DNA of 64,000 nucleotides from Oscillospiraceae bacterium. GTDB taxonomy: Bacteria > Bacillota > Clostridia > UBA1381. Every line of letters begins with the position of its first letter. Position 1 is the first letter of the stretch. The notes under the pieces were generated by a model. It was not told where the DNA came from and made no database searches. It saw only the letters and a program-made list of their open reading frames with translations. The DNA is taken from assembly GCA_022509025.1 (NCBI GenBank), contig JAFLUB010000001.1, positions 28,300 to 92,299 of the forward strand. The letters run 5' to 3'. Of the stretch, positions 38,801 to 47,281 are shown piece by piece. Position numbers and translations under genes: made by a program.

Positions 38801-39396
38801 ACTTCTCCTGCGCAGGCCATTTCCACGGCTTGCGGCAATATTATCCATTCCGCTTGTTCCATTACGCGTTTCTGCAATACCTCCGGCGTATCGCCGTCCT
38901 GTATCTCTACTGCCTTTTGCATTAAAATCTTTCCGCCGTCTACGACCTCATTGACTAAATGCACCGTTGCGCCTGTAACCTTAACGCCGTATTCAAGCGC
39001 CGCCTGATGCGGTTTCAAGCCATACATTCCCTCACCGCAGAACGACGGAATAAGTGATGGGTGGATATTTATTATCTTATCCGCGTACTCTCTCAATAAT
39101 TCACCGCCGAAAATAGCGAGAAATCCCGCGAGTACTACCACGTCTACCTGCATTTCCTTCATGTACGCGCAAATCTGACGGCTGAACTCGTCAATATCAC
39201 CGCCGCAATCGGCGTTTTTGCGTATCACCTTTGTCGGTATCCCCGCGTTTTCTGCGCGCGTCAAGCCATAAGCCGACGCGCTGTTAGAGCAAACGCACAC
39301 AATCTTGCCGCTCTTTAAAATACCGCTTTCCTGCGCGTCTATAAGCGCCTGTAAATTTGTTCCGCCGCCGGAAATCAGGACTCCAATTCGTTTCAT
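38797..39396 (-). CDS. purN: Phosphoribosylglycinamide formyltransferase
   Basis: 199 residues. Third purine step, GAR to FGAR with 10-formyl-THF. Seen: [19 protein letters not shown] start, the [13 protein letters not shown] region, [10 protein letters not shown] with the catalytic Asn/His, and [13 protein letters not shown] (the usual VDxGxI segment). Overlaps purM by 4 bases. Confidence 0.96.
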   Translation of the reverse strand: MKRIGVLISGGGTNLQALIDAQESGILKSGKIVCVCSNSASAYGLTRAENAGIPTKVIRKNADCGGDIDEFSRQICAYMKEMQVDVVVLAGFLAIFGGELLREYADKIINIHPSLIPSFCGEGMYGLKPHQAALEYGVKVTGATVHLVNEVVDGGKILMQKAVEIQDGDTPEVLQKRVMEQAEWIILPQAVEMACAGEV

Positions 39397-40457
39397 TTGA
39401 TTATCTCTCCTGTAGTATCATCTACTATCTCTACGCCTTTTTCGCCATCAGCCAACTCACCGATTATGTATGCAGTTTCGCCCATGCTTTCGAGACACTT
39501 CATAGCAGCCTGAGCCTTGTCAGCGTCAACCGCTACAATCATACCTATACCCATATTAAAGGTGTTATACATATCTCTTTCAGGGATATTGCCTTTTTCC
39601 TGCATCAGGTCAAATACCGGCAAAATCTTCCATGTTCCTTTTTTGATTACCGCCTTCAATCCGTCCGGCAGCATACGCGGAACATTTTCGATAAATCCGC
39701 CGCCTGTGATATGTGAAACTGTGTTTATTCCAACCTCTTCTATAAGCTTCAGTAACGGCTTTACATATATTTTAGTCGGCGTTAAGAGTTCCTCGCCTAT
39801 TTTCTTGCCGAGTTTATCTGAATATGTATTAAGAGTTTCCTTTGCGTTATCATCATTCAAACCAAACAGCTTTCTTACGAGTGAGTAACCGTTTGAATGA
39901 ATACCGCTTGACGCTATTCCGATAAGAACATCGCCTGCTTTAGCGTTCGCGCCGTCCGTTATCTTGCTTTTCTCAACCACGCCAACTGAAAATCCTGCAA
40001 GGTCGTATTCGTCCTCAGGATAGAACCCCGGCATTTCCGCAGTTTCGCCGCCGACAAGCGCGCAGCCCGCCTGAACACAGCCGTCTGCCACACCCTTAAC
40101 AATCTCGGCTATTTTCTCCGGCACATTCTTGCCTACCGCAAGATAGTCCAGGAAAAACAGCGGCTTTGCGCCTGAGCATGCAACGTCGTTTACGCACATT
40201 GCAACGCAGTCCTGACCGATTGTATCATGTTTGTCCATGAGAAAAGCCACTCTAAGCTTCGTTCCGACTCCGTCCGTACCTGATACAAGTACCGGATTTT
40301 CATAACCCTTCGGCACTTCAAACAGACCGCCGAAGCCGCCTATTCCGCCTATCACGCCCGGTATAGTCGTGCGCTTTACATCGTCTTTAATAAGTCTTAC
40401 AGACTCGTAGCCCGCCTCAACGTCTACGCCTGCCTGTTTGTATGCATTTTCCGCCAT
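39393..40457 (-). CDS. purM: Phosphoribosylformylglycinamidine cyclo-ligase (AIR synthetase)
   Basis: 354 residues. ATP-dependent ring closure of FGAM to AIR. Start [61 protein letters not shown] (shown in parts: [15 protein letters not shown]), [11 protein letters not shown] and [15 protein letters not shown] are all present. Normal length. 14 bases after purE, 4-base overlap with purN. Confidence 0.97.
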   Translation of the reverse strand: MAENAYKQAGVDVEAGYESVRLIKDDVKRTTIPGVIGGIGGFGGLFEVPKGYENPVLVSGTDGVGTKLRVAFLMDKHDTIGQDCVAMCVNDVACSGAKPLFFLDYLAVGKNVPEKIAEIVKGVADGCVQAGCALVGGETAEMPGFYPEDEYDLAGFSVGVVEKSKITDGANAKAGDVLIGIASSGIHSNGYSLVRKLFGLNDDNAKETLNTYSDKLGKKIGEELLTPTKIYVKPLLKLIEEVGINTVSHITGGGFIENVPRMLPDGLKAVIKKGTWKILPVFDLMQEKGNIPERDMYNTFNMGIGMIVAVDADKAQAAMKCLESMGETAYIIGELADGEKGVEIVDDTTGEIIK

Positions 40458-40471
40458 AGTTTTTTCTCCTT

Positions 40472-40972
40472 TTACATCTCCGCAACTATTTGCTTTATTT
40501 TCTCGTTCTTCTTATTAACGCCGTCAGCCATTTTAACCTTTGCGGCTTTCAAAGCGTCCTTTAAGTAATCATACTTTAATGACAAAATCTGAGCAGCTAA
40601 GATTGCCGCGTTTGTGCCGTTGTCTATTCCCACTGTCGCAACAGGTATTCCCGGCGGCATCTGAACAGTTGCCAAAAGCGCGTCCATACCCTCTACAGTG
40701 GATTTAATCGGTATGCCGATTACCGGCACAATCGTGTGCGCCGCAATAACTCCGCCCAAGTGAGCAGCCATTCCAGCCGCACAGATGATAACCTCTATAC
40801 CGTTTACCTCCGCGTTTTTCGCGAACTCAGCAGCCTTATCCGGCGTTCTGTGCGCCGAGATTACATTCACATCTACCTCAATATCAAATTCTTTAAGTTT
40901 CATTACACAGCTCTTTAATTTCTCAAAATCGGAATCAGAGCCCATAATTAACGCAACTTTTGGTTTACTCAT
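40472..40972 (-). CDS. purE: N5-carboxyaminoimidazole ribonucleotide mutase
   Basis: 166 residues. Interconverts N5-CAIR and CAIR. Seen: [28 protein letters not shown] and the [16 protein letters not shown] loop with the active-site His. No purK is visible in the window. First gene after a consensus promoter, so purE-purM-purN and the following genes probably form one transcript. Confidence 0.97.
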   Translation of the reverse strand: MSKPKVALIMGSDSDFEKLKSCVMKLKEFDIEVDVNVISAHRTPDKAAEFAKNAEVNGIEVIICAAGMAAHLGGVIAAHTIVPVIGIPIKSTVEGMDALLATVQMPPGIPVATVGIDNGTNAAILAAQILSLKYDYLKDALKAAKVKMADGVNKKNEKIKQIVAEM

Positions 40973-41006
40973 AAGTTAATTACCTCCGCTAAAAATATAT
41001 ATAGTA

Positions 41007-41035
41007 ATAGTATCAAAATTCGGCTCTGTTGTCAA
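41007..41035 (-). promoter_or_regulatory. Promoter of the purE operon
   Basis: Minus strand TTGACA, 17 bases, TACTAT, about 30 bases before the purE start. The spacer holds GAGCCGAATTTT, a partial match to the Bacillus PurBox (CCGAAC core); whether a PurR acts here is uncertain. Confidence 0.7.
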
Positions 41036-41087
41036 TATTAATAAGGCAAGGAAAATACAATAAGAGGCTATTTCTTAAGGAATAGCT

Positions 41088-41531
41088 TTAATTGGCTGAT
41101 TTGATTTCCTTAAGCGCGTCTTCGGCAGTGCCGATAACAAGATGCGCGCCCATCGCAATCATCAGATTTACAGGATAACCGAAGTTTTCAACAGTGTATC
41201 CGTTTTCGTCCCTCACCCATTCAGTCATGGGACGTCCCTCAGATGTATATGCAATGACAGTCTTACCGAGAGAAACGGCATAGCCTATTTCAAATGCCGT
41301 GCCGGAATCCGGCTCATAGCCGCGGAAAGAGTTCACGTTCGCAATAACATAATCCGCCTCATGGATAAGCGCGATATTACCCTTGTAAATTTCCTCCGCG
41401 CTGTCACATTCATTGTCAAGAGGATAAAGTCCCTCAAAACCGTATTTAGCGCAGAGCTTTTTCAGACGTTCCCCCTCTTCCTTTGCATCGGGCTTAAAAA
41501 CCTCCCAGCCCGCAAGATATACTTTTTTCAT
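41088..41531 (-). CDS. Nucleoside 2-deoxyribosyltransferase
   Basis: 147 residues from ATG 41531 (GGAGGCTGAA upstream). Seen: KKVYLAGWEVFKP start, AQ-type loop replaced by PLDNECDSAEEIYKGNI, DYVIANVNSFRGYEPDSGTA (split around the catalytic Glu-containing GTAFEIGYAVSLGK). Exchanges bases between deoxynucleosides for salvage. Located between purF and purE but preceded by the purF terminator and a folded repeat (41570-41678). Confidence 0.85.
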   Translation of the reverse strand: MKKVYLAGWEVFKPDAKEEGERLKKLCAKYGFEGLYPLDNECDSAEEIYKGNIALIHEADYVIANVNSFRGYEPDSGTAFEIGYAVSLGKTVIAYTSEGRPMTEWVRDENGYTVENFGYPVNLMIAMGAHLVIGTAEDALKEIKSAN

Positions 41532-41569
41532 TTCAGCCTCCATTCCGCCGCCATGCGGCGGCACAAATC

Positions 41570-41678
41570 GTAACGCGGAAAAGAAACAAACAGATTGCCC
41601 TTTTGAGGAACGCCGACGTATGTTTATACTTCAAGTTCCGATAAAGGGTAAGATGTGTAGCTTATTTTTCACGTTAAC
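41570..41678 (-). repeat. Folded repeat, copy E1
   Basis: A 109-nt imperfect palindrome: outer arms TAACGCG (41571 on) and CACGTTA (41670-41676), then further pairing including CCCTTT/AAAGGG, an inner GGAAC/GTTCC stem and a GTAT/ATAC tip. The inner core (CGCCGACGTATG...ATACTTCAAG on the plus strand) is nearly identical to copy E2 at 51854-51960 while the stems differ by paired changes. It occupies the leader of the deoxyribosyltransferase gene, just before a GCCGCC hairpin and the GGAATGGAGG site. Confidence 0.65.
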
Positions 41679-41693
41679 CTCCGTCCTTACTAA

Positions 41694-41719
41694 AAAACTC
41701 CCGCTTATGCAGGAGTTTT
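41694..41719 (-). terminator. Terminator after purF
   Basis: AAAACTCC and GGAGTTTT with inner GC/GC pairing; the minus strand continues with T6. Separates purF from the downstream deoxyribosyltransferase. Confidence 0.8.
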
Positions 41720-41726
41720 ATAATTT

Positions 41727-43133
41727 TTATTCCTTACCGTTCCAACAGTATGTGCAGAGCTTACACTCAGGCAAGCCTATTGACTCAATCATATCGTCAA
41801 GTCTGTGATAACGGAGCGATGTGAAATTCAGCTCTTTGCATATCTCGTCTACCATCTCCTTATAGTTCTGGCTTTCGGGATTCGCATAATCCGCAAGCAC
41901 CTCGTCGGAAACATCATCGCCCTCGCGCTTTCTGATTACACGGCGCGCGATTAAATCAAGCTCGGACGTTGAACGCGAGAAGTTCAGATATTTGCAGCCG
42001 AACATAATCGGCGGACACGCGGGACGGATATGTACCTCTTTCGCGCCGCTGTCATACAGGAATTCAGTTGTTTCACGAAGCTGTGTGCCTCTTACAATCG
42101 AATCGTCGATAAGCAGCAGGCTCTTGTCATGTATAAGCTCCGGAACCGGTATAAGCTTCATTTTTGCAATAAGATTTCTCTGCTCCTGATTCGGCGGCAT
42201 AAATGAACGCGGCCATGTCGGTGTGTACTTTATAAACGGGCGCGCAAACGGAATTCCCGAACGGTTCGCATATCCTATAGCGTGCGCCGTTCCCGAGTCA
42301 GGAACACCAGCTACTATATCGGGCTTCACGTTATCTCTTGCCGCAAGCTTATCTCCGCAGTTATTACGCATCTGCTCTACATTTATTCCCTCATAGCTTG
42401 AGGTAGGATATCCGTAATACACCCAAAGGAATGAGCATATTTTCATTTCCTCATTTGGCGGTGAAACAGTCTCAATGCTGTCCGGAGTGATGTACACGAC
42501 TTCTCCGGGTCCAAGCTCTTTTTTTGTTGTATATCCTAAATTCATATATGAGAAGCTCTCAAATGCAGCGCAGTGAGCGCCGTCCTTTTCACCGATAATT
42601 ATCGGGGTTCTGCCCATCTTGTCACGCGCAGCATATATTCCGTCAGGTGTCAGAAGCAGCATTGACATTGAACCTTCGATAAGCTCCTGCGCAAGCCTGA
42701 TACCTTTTACAATATCGTCCTCCTGATTGATAATTGCCGCAACAAGCTCCGTCTGGTTGATATTGCCGCCGCTCATTTCGAGAAAATGCGGAATACCTTT
42801 ATTATACGCTCTTTCAACAAGCTCGTCCGCATTGTTTATCCTGCCCACAGTAGTAATCGCAAAGCTGCCCTGATGCGAGCGCACTATAAGCGGCTGCGGC
42901 TCGTTGTCTGAAATACATCCTATGCCGGAGTTGCCCTCCATTTTTTCAACATCATCTTCAAACTTAGTACGGAACGGTGAATTTTCAATGTTGTGAATAG
43001 CGCGGTCAAAGCCTTTTTCGCCATGCACAACCATTCCGCCTCTCTTTGTGCCGAGATGCGAATGATAGTCAATACCGAAAAACAAGTCATACACACAGTT
43101 TTTCTTAGATATTACGCCGAATAATCCTCCCAT
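41727..43133 (-). CDS. purF: PurF-like amidophosphoribosyltransferase lacking the N-terminal catalytic Cys
   Basis: 468 residues from ATG 43133 (AGAGGAGGTT upstream). First committed purine step, PRPP to phosphoribosylamine. The C-terminal phosphoribosyltransferase domain has the PRPP loop LLIDDSIVRGTQLRET. The N-terminal domain is of the class II glutamine amidotransferase fold, but the protein starts MGGLFGVISKK, where PurF proteins have CGxxG with the nucleophile Cys1; here it is Gly. No upstream alternative start supplies a Cys. It may use free ammonia or represent a divergent subfamily. The C-terminus CKLCTYCW has three Cys that could be metal ligands. Confidence 0.85.
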   Translation of the reverse strand: MGGLFGVISKKNCVYDLFFGIDYHSHLGTKRGGMVVHGEKGFDRAIHNIENSPFRTKFEDDVEKMEGNSGIGCISDNEPQPLIVRSHQGSFAITTVGRINNADELVERAYNKGIPHFLEMSGGNINQTELVAAIINQEDDIVKGIRLAQELIEGSMSMLLLTPDGIYAARDKMGRTPIIIGEKDGAHCAAFESFSYMNLGYTTKKELGPGEVVYITPDSIETVSPPNEEMKICSFLWVYYGYPTSSYEGINVEQMRNNCGDKLAARDNVKPDIVAGVPDSGTAHAIGYANRSGIPFARPFIKYTPTWPRSFMPPNQEQRNLIAKMKLIPVPELIHDKSLLLIDDSIVRGTQLRETTEFLYDSGAKEVHIRPACPPIMFGCKYLNFSRSTSELDLIARRVIRKREGDDVSDEVLADYANPESQNYKEMVDEICKELNFTSLRYHRLDDMIESIGLPECKLCTYCWNGKE

Positions 43134-43157
43134 AAATAACCTCCTCTGTTGTCGCAT

Positions 43158-43348
43158 TCCATAAATTCGACTATACGTGATTTGTCGTCTTTTGGTCAGC
43201 TTCCTTAAACCAATTATGCACTTCCTTAAACAACAAAACGCCTTTGCTTTGTGTAAAATTTTATTCTTCCGTATTGTGCTTTACTATTATATACTGTTTT
43301 TACAGAAATTTCAACACTTTTATATATTTTATTAAATTTCAGGCTATG
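43158..43348 (-). promoter_or_regulatory. purF promoter and leader
   Basis: Minus strand TTGAAA (43309-43314), 17 bases, TATAAT (43286-43291). The leader of about 145 bases contains two direct repeats of GTTTAAGGAAG (43200-43210 and 43221-43231) exactly 21 bases apart. No purine riboswitch core was seen. Confidence 0.7.
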
Positions 43349-43376
43349 CAAAAAGGGACTTAGTAAGTCCCTTTTG
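43349..43376 (-). terminator. Terminator after the PL11 gene
   Basis: AAAAGGGACTT, a 3-base loop and AAGTCCCTTTT; the minus strand continues with a T run. Confidence 0.85.
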
Positions 43377-43385
43377 CATAACATA

Positions 43386-46370
43386 TTATTCCGCTACGCC
43401 AAGCACAGCTATTTCGCTGATATGGCAATAGTTCTTTGTCGGGTCTGTCGCGCCGTCTCCGTTATAGCGGATATACTGCGCTTCAACAGTATTCGGGAAC
43501 ATATACTTCTCGAATTCCTCTGTTTCGCCCTTGTTCTGTGTCTTAGGAAGCGCTGTCTTCCATGTTTCTCCGTCAACTGAATATTCAATAGTGAACGGAT
43601 AAATTCTTTCATGACCCTTCCACATAGCTATAGCTACTCCCGATACAGTCTGAACGCTGCCTAAGTCTATAGTAAGCGTGTTCGGACCGTACGCTGACCA
43701 GCGCGTTGTTATATCAAGGTCAACCGCGCCAATTTCAAGGTTACCGTCGTTATCACTTGCTTCAACACCGTAAACATCGAGCTGTTCAGGATAATATTTA
43801 TCGCCTACACCGTTAATAGCCACTCTTTCAACCTTAGCCGGAACAGGAGCTGTCTTTATTGCAGTCTTTCTGTCCGCCGCAGCTTTATCTGACATATTAG
43901 TGTCAATATCGCTTATCACTATAAGTCCGTCATTCCAGAACACTGTCTTGCCGATGCTCTCTACAAGTGCTCTTAAAGGAACAAGCGTTCTTTCGTTCTT
44001 GATTACAGGAGCCGTATCCATAGTCTCTGTTGATTCAAGAACAAAGACATCGACTATATCACCGTGTGGTCCTGCTGTTTTACCATCATAATATCCTACC
44101 TCATACTCAGTAGAACCAACCTGCATTCTTACTTCTGCATTATCAGGCATAATTACTATAATAGTTTGGGTGTCCGCAATCCACTGAACATCCGCGCCGA
44201 ATGCCTCCGCGATAAATCTCAGCGGAACAAGGGTGCGGTCATTGTCGTCAACGATAGGAGTAACAGCAGTATTATCATTATCAACACGCATCGGAACACC
44301 GTTTACGAGCGCTGTCGGAGTATCAATCACAAGCTCTACCTTTTCACCGCTGTAAAGGTCGTTTATATTCCATGTTTTCTTCGAAAGATCAGGATTCTTC
44401 GCATTATCGCCTACTGTATACATCTGCGGCACCGGAACTGTTTCCGTATCAAAGCCTAAGTAATAGCTTGTATGCGCAGGCTGGTTATAGCAGTCGTTCT
44501 GATATGCAACATGCATTCTGTACTGAATATCATGCATAAGCGTCGGAATTTTATATGCTGTCGGGATTGTTGTTGTGTAGATTCTGAGTGCCTTACCGTC
44601 CTTTGTCGGGTACATTACTTCTTCACGCCAGTCGCCGAACATATCAGCTGTCAAAGACGGATTTGCCTTTGTACCGTTTACAGCCACGCAGCCTGACGCT
44701 GTGAAGACTGTCTCAGTCTTATTTAGCTCACTGTTCCATTTGCTTATATGAATTCCGTCCTGAACCTCGCGTCCGAGATCGCCGTCCCAGTATGCAAGGA
44801 AGTTAGCTGACATGGTATATGATGTCGATATAACAGTACCGTCAGCGGCTGTAAGCACGCCTGCGGCTGACCAGCCTTCTGCGCCCGGATATCTCGGGTC
44901 AATATCACCCGCAGTACCGCGTCCGTTATCGTTACCTGTTTTTTCACCGTAAAGAATTTCACCTGTACGCGCGTCACGCATTTCATATCCGTATGCCGCT
45001 TCATGTTCCTCATGACATGAATACACCTCAAGACCCGGTCTTGACGGATCAAGGTCGCCTACGTGCTGCGCGTCGCCGTGACCTAAGCCTGTTGAATACA
45101 TCGGTGTGCCATCGTGGTCTATAGCAAGAGAACCGTAAATAAGCTCGTCGCAACCGTCAAAGTCAACGTCTGCTGCGCTCATAGAGTGATTACCCTGTCC
45201 GATATATTTATTTTCATAGTCGAGCGTATCAAAACGCCATTTCTTCTGGATTTTTCCGTCTACAAGGTCGAAGGCTGCAATTACAGTTCTTCCGCCCGCA
45301 TCGCCCTCCGGACCTGTGTAGTATCCTCTTGCGAATACCATGCTTGGTCTTTCGCCGTCAAGGTATGCTACCGCTGCAAGGTATCTCTCAGAACGGTTAC
45401 CGCCCGCGTCACCCCATGTGACAACATCCCACTCATAACCGCTCTCTGTCTTACCCTGTGTCTGCGGATCGTAATCCACTGTGTCGATAACGCTTCCGTC
45501 CTCACCCTTGAATACTGTCAGATACAGAGGACCCTGAAGATTTTTACCGCCGTCAATTATCGCATAGTTCTTATCAGCTTCACCTATCACGCTGCCGTCG
45601 CCCGCGATAGTACCGTCCGCCGTACGGCATGCCATTTCAGCCTTGCCGTCGCCGTCATAGTCGTATACCATAAACTGTGTGTCATGCTGACCTGCGCGGA
45701 TGTTCGGACCCATGTTAACGCGCCACATTTTCGTACCGTCAAGCTCGTACGCGTCTATAATACACTCGCCTGTATAGCCGAACTGCGCCGCATCCTTCGC
45801 ATTTGAAGGATCCCATTTAAGCACAATTTCATATTCGCCGTCACCGTCAAGATCGCCAATAGATGCTTCATTGGCTGAGTATGTATAGTTTTCGCCGTTC
45901 ACCACGTTTGCGTCAGGCTGCTGTATCGGAACGTCAATATAATTACCGTCCCAATTCATCGCCGTTTCAGCCTTATCAGACTGCTCCGCGCCGTTTACAA
46001 CCGGAACAATCTTATACGACGCGCCCGGCTTGGGATTGATATCCGTAAGATTAGTTATGTTTATGGACTCAGCAAGAAGCTCGCTGCCTCTGTATACGTT
46101 ATATCTTGTATCAGCGCTCTCTGTTCCGAGCCAGCGCCATGAAAGATAAACATAGTCGCCCATGTTAACTGCAACAGCGCCACGGTTAATGTTTTCCATC
46201 GGACGCTGCATATCAGGTCTTGCGTCAATCATAGCCTGAGTTGCTGACGCAGACTCCGCGTAGTCGCCCACCTTAAGGCTGCCGCCAACCTCAGCCGCGA
46301 ATACGGACGCTGATGACGCTAAAAGCATTACCGACGCGACAAAGGCGGATATAATTCTATTTTTCTTCAT
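43386..46370 (-). CDS. Secreted family 11 rhamnogalacturonan lyase with stalk and discoidin-like domains
   Basis: 994 residues from ATG 46370 (AGGAAG upstream). Signal peptide ends SVFAAE. The PL11 beta-propeller spans about 45-640, with calcium-binding strands such as DLDGDGEYEIVLKWDPSNAK and VYDYDGDGKAEMACRTADG, as in Bacillus YesW/YesX. Then comes a double stalk domain at about 680-835 (VDDNDRTLVPLRFIAEAFG and NERTLVPLRALVESIG), and a C-terminal F5/8-type-C-like domain at about 860-994 (VSGVAIAMWKGHERIYPFTI, AQYIRYNGDG). Cleaves the rhamnogalacturonan I backbone by beta-elimination; endo or exo action cannot be told. An extended -10 (TGATACAAT) lies upstream. Single-gene unit. Confidence 0.93.
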   Translation of the reverse strand: MKKNRIISAFVASVMLLASSASVFAAEVGGSLKVGDYAESASATQAMIDARPDMQRPMENINRGAVAVNMGDYVYLSWRWLGTESADTRYNVYRGSELLAESINITNLTDINPKPGASYKIVPVVNGAEQSDKAETAMNWDGNYIDVPIQQPDANVVNGENYTYSANEASIGDLDGDGEYEIVLKWDPSNAKDAAQFGYTGECIIDAYELDGTKMWRVNMGPNIRAGQHDTQFMVYDYDGDGKAEMACRTADGTIAGDGSVIGEADKNYAIIDGGKNLQGPLYLTVFKGEDGSVIDTVDYDPQTQGKTESGYEWDVVTWGDAGGNRSERYLAAVAYLDGERPSMVFARGYYTGPEGDAGGRTVIAAFDLVDGKIQKKWRFDTLDYENKYIGQGNHSMSAADVDFDGCDELIYGSLAIDHDGTPMYSTGLGHGDAQHVGDLDPSRPGLEVYSCHEEHEAAYGYEMRDARTGEILYGEKTGNDNGRGTAGDIDPRYPGAEGWSAAGVLTAADGTVISTSYTMSANFLAYWDGDLGREVQDGIHISKWNSELNKTETVFTASGCVAVNGTKANPSLTADMFGDWREEVMYPTKDGKALRIYTTTIPTAYKIPTLMHDIQYRMHVAYQNDCYNQPAHTSYYLGFDTETVPVPQMYTVGDNAKNPDLSKKTWNINDLYSGEKVELVIDTPTALVNGVPMRVDNDNTAVTPIVDDNDRTLVPLRFIAEAFGADVQWIADTQTIIVIMPDNAEVRMQVGSTEYEVGYYDGKTAGPHGDIVDVFVLESTETMDTAPVIKNERTLVPLRALVESIGKTVFWNDGLIVISDIDTNMSDKAAADRKTAIKTAPVPAKVERVAINGVGDKYYPEQLDVYGVEASDNDGNLEIGAVDLDITTRWSAYGPNTLTIDLGSVQTVSGVAIAMWKGHERIYPFTIEYSVDGETWKTALPKTQNKGETEEFEKYMFPNTVEAQYIRYNGDGATDPTKNYCHISEIAVLGVAE

Positions 46371-46491
46371 TACATTACTTCCTTTCATATATGTAATTTT
46401 ACAGTATTGTATCATAATTGTTACAAAAAGTGGGTTTATTTTACGATAAATTCTGATTTTTATAAATTTTTATCTGTTTTTTGAAGTTGAT

Positions 46492-46552
46492 TTGACAAAC
46501 ACAGAAATCTAAGGTATAATAACATTAATATGAATATATGAACATATGAATG
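46492..46552 (+). promoter_or_regulatory. Promoter and repeat operator of the ArsR-family gene
   Basis: TTGACA (46492-46497), 17 bases, TATAAT (46515-46520). Directly downstream are three head-to-tail copies of ATGAAYAT at 8-base steps starting at 46530, 46538 and 46546 (the third diverges at its end). They lie where ArsR/SmtB repressors bind their own promoter. Confidence 0.65.
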
Positions 46553-46564
46553 GAGTGAAGTCAA

Positions 46565-46912
46565 ATGGATATGTGTGATTCATGCCAATATAATCCTCAG
46601 ATTGTGGACAGAATTAAAAATCAGCTGCCCGACGATGAAACGACCTTGCAGCTTGCGGAAATGTTCAAGGTGTTCGGGGATAACACAAGAATAAGGATTT
46701 TATGGACGCTGTTCGATAAGGAGCTGTGCGTCTATGACATTGCGGACTCTCTTAAAATGAGCCAGTCGGCAATCAGCCATCAATTGAAAACTCTGAAACA
46801 GGCAAGACTTATAAAGTCACGCCGCGACGGTAAGAACGCATTCTACTCCATTGATGACGACCATGTAAAGAAAATAATCGAGCAGATGCTTATTCACATC
46901 GAGGAGCAATAA
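46565..46912 (+). CDS. ArsR/SmtB family winged-helix repressor
   Basis: 115 residues. Helix-turn-helix region DIADSLKMSQSAISHQLKTL and wing SRRDGKNAFYSI. The alpha-3 metal motif of CadC/ArsR (ELCVCDI) is present as ELCVYDI with a single Cys; two more Cys lie at the N-terminus (MCDSCQ), resembling the CadC N-terminal metal site. The usual partner, a metal-exporting P-type ATPase or arsenite pump, is not next to it. GGAGTGAAG precedes the ATG. Metal sensing is likely from family, the metal is unknown. Confidence 0.88.
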   Translation: MDMCDSCQYNPQIVDRIKNQLPDDETTLQLAEMFKVFGDNTRIRILWTLFDKELCVYDIADSLKMSQSAISHQLKTLKQARLIKSRRDGKNAFYSIDDDHVKKIIEQMLIHIEEQ

Positions 46913-46933
46913 TATTAAAGGACTTATACACGT

Positions 46934-46965
46934 AAAGGCTTACAGGATTTATTCTATAAGCCTTT
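46934..46965 (+). terminator. Terminator after the ArsR gene
   Basis: AAAGGCTTA (46934-46942) pairs with TAAGCCTTT (46957-46965), followed by CTTTTTATTTT. Confidence 0.8.
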
Positions 46966-47030
46966 CTTTTTATTTTGACAACATATTTTCTTGTATATCA
47001 TATTTACAGTTTCAGGAAAGGGTATTATAA

Positions 47031-47150
47031 TTTTGCTGTCACACAAGGTTTAATAAATTTTTTCGAGAACGTGTTTTTTATTGGCAAAAATACATGCTCT
47101 ACTTTAATGCGTTCTTATGAAAAAATTAAAGACTTTGTGTGACAACAAAA
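47031..47150. repeat. 120-nt long hairpin element
   Basis: Nested arms: TTTTG/CAAAA at the ends, TGTCACACAA (47037-47046) with TTGTGTGACA (47135-47144), then TTTAAT/ATTAAA, AATTTTTT/AAAAAATT and AGAACG (47066-47071) with CGTTCT (47110-47115). It lies alone between two converging terminators with no ORF. It looks like a MITE or a structured RNA. A separate hairpin GAGCAA/TTGCTC follows at 47151-47176. Confidence 0.6.
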
Positions 47151-47243
47151 GAGCAATGTATTTTAGTGCGTTGCTCTTGCGGCGCACTTTTTTATTGCGT
47201 CAAAAAACACACACTTTTTGTCGCCAGACTGGTTCAAAACAGG

Positions 47244-47273
47244 AAAAAGGCTGCTTCGCATTGCAGCCTTTTT
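47244..47273 (-). terminator. Terminator after the Noc/ParB gene
   Basis: AAAAAGGCTGC (47244-47254) pairs perfectly with GCAGCCTTTTT (47263-47273). Confidence 0.85.
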
Positions 47274-47281
47274 CCGTTCAA

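Noticed and set aside
43134..43348. Purine riboswitch upstream of purF
   Set aside because: The conserved three-way junction sequences of the purine aptamer are not present.
45114..45806. 230-codon plus-strand frame
   Set aside because: Antisense to the PL11 lyase; no ribosome binding site and no recognisable domain.
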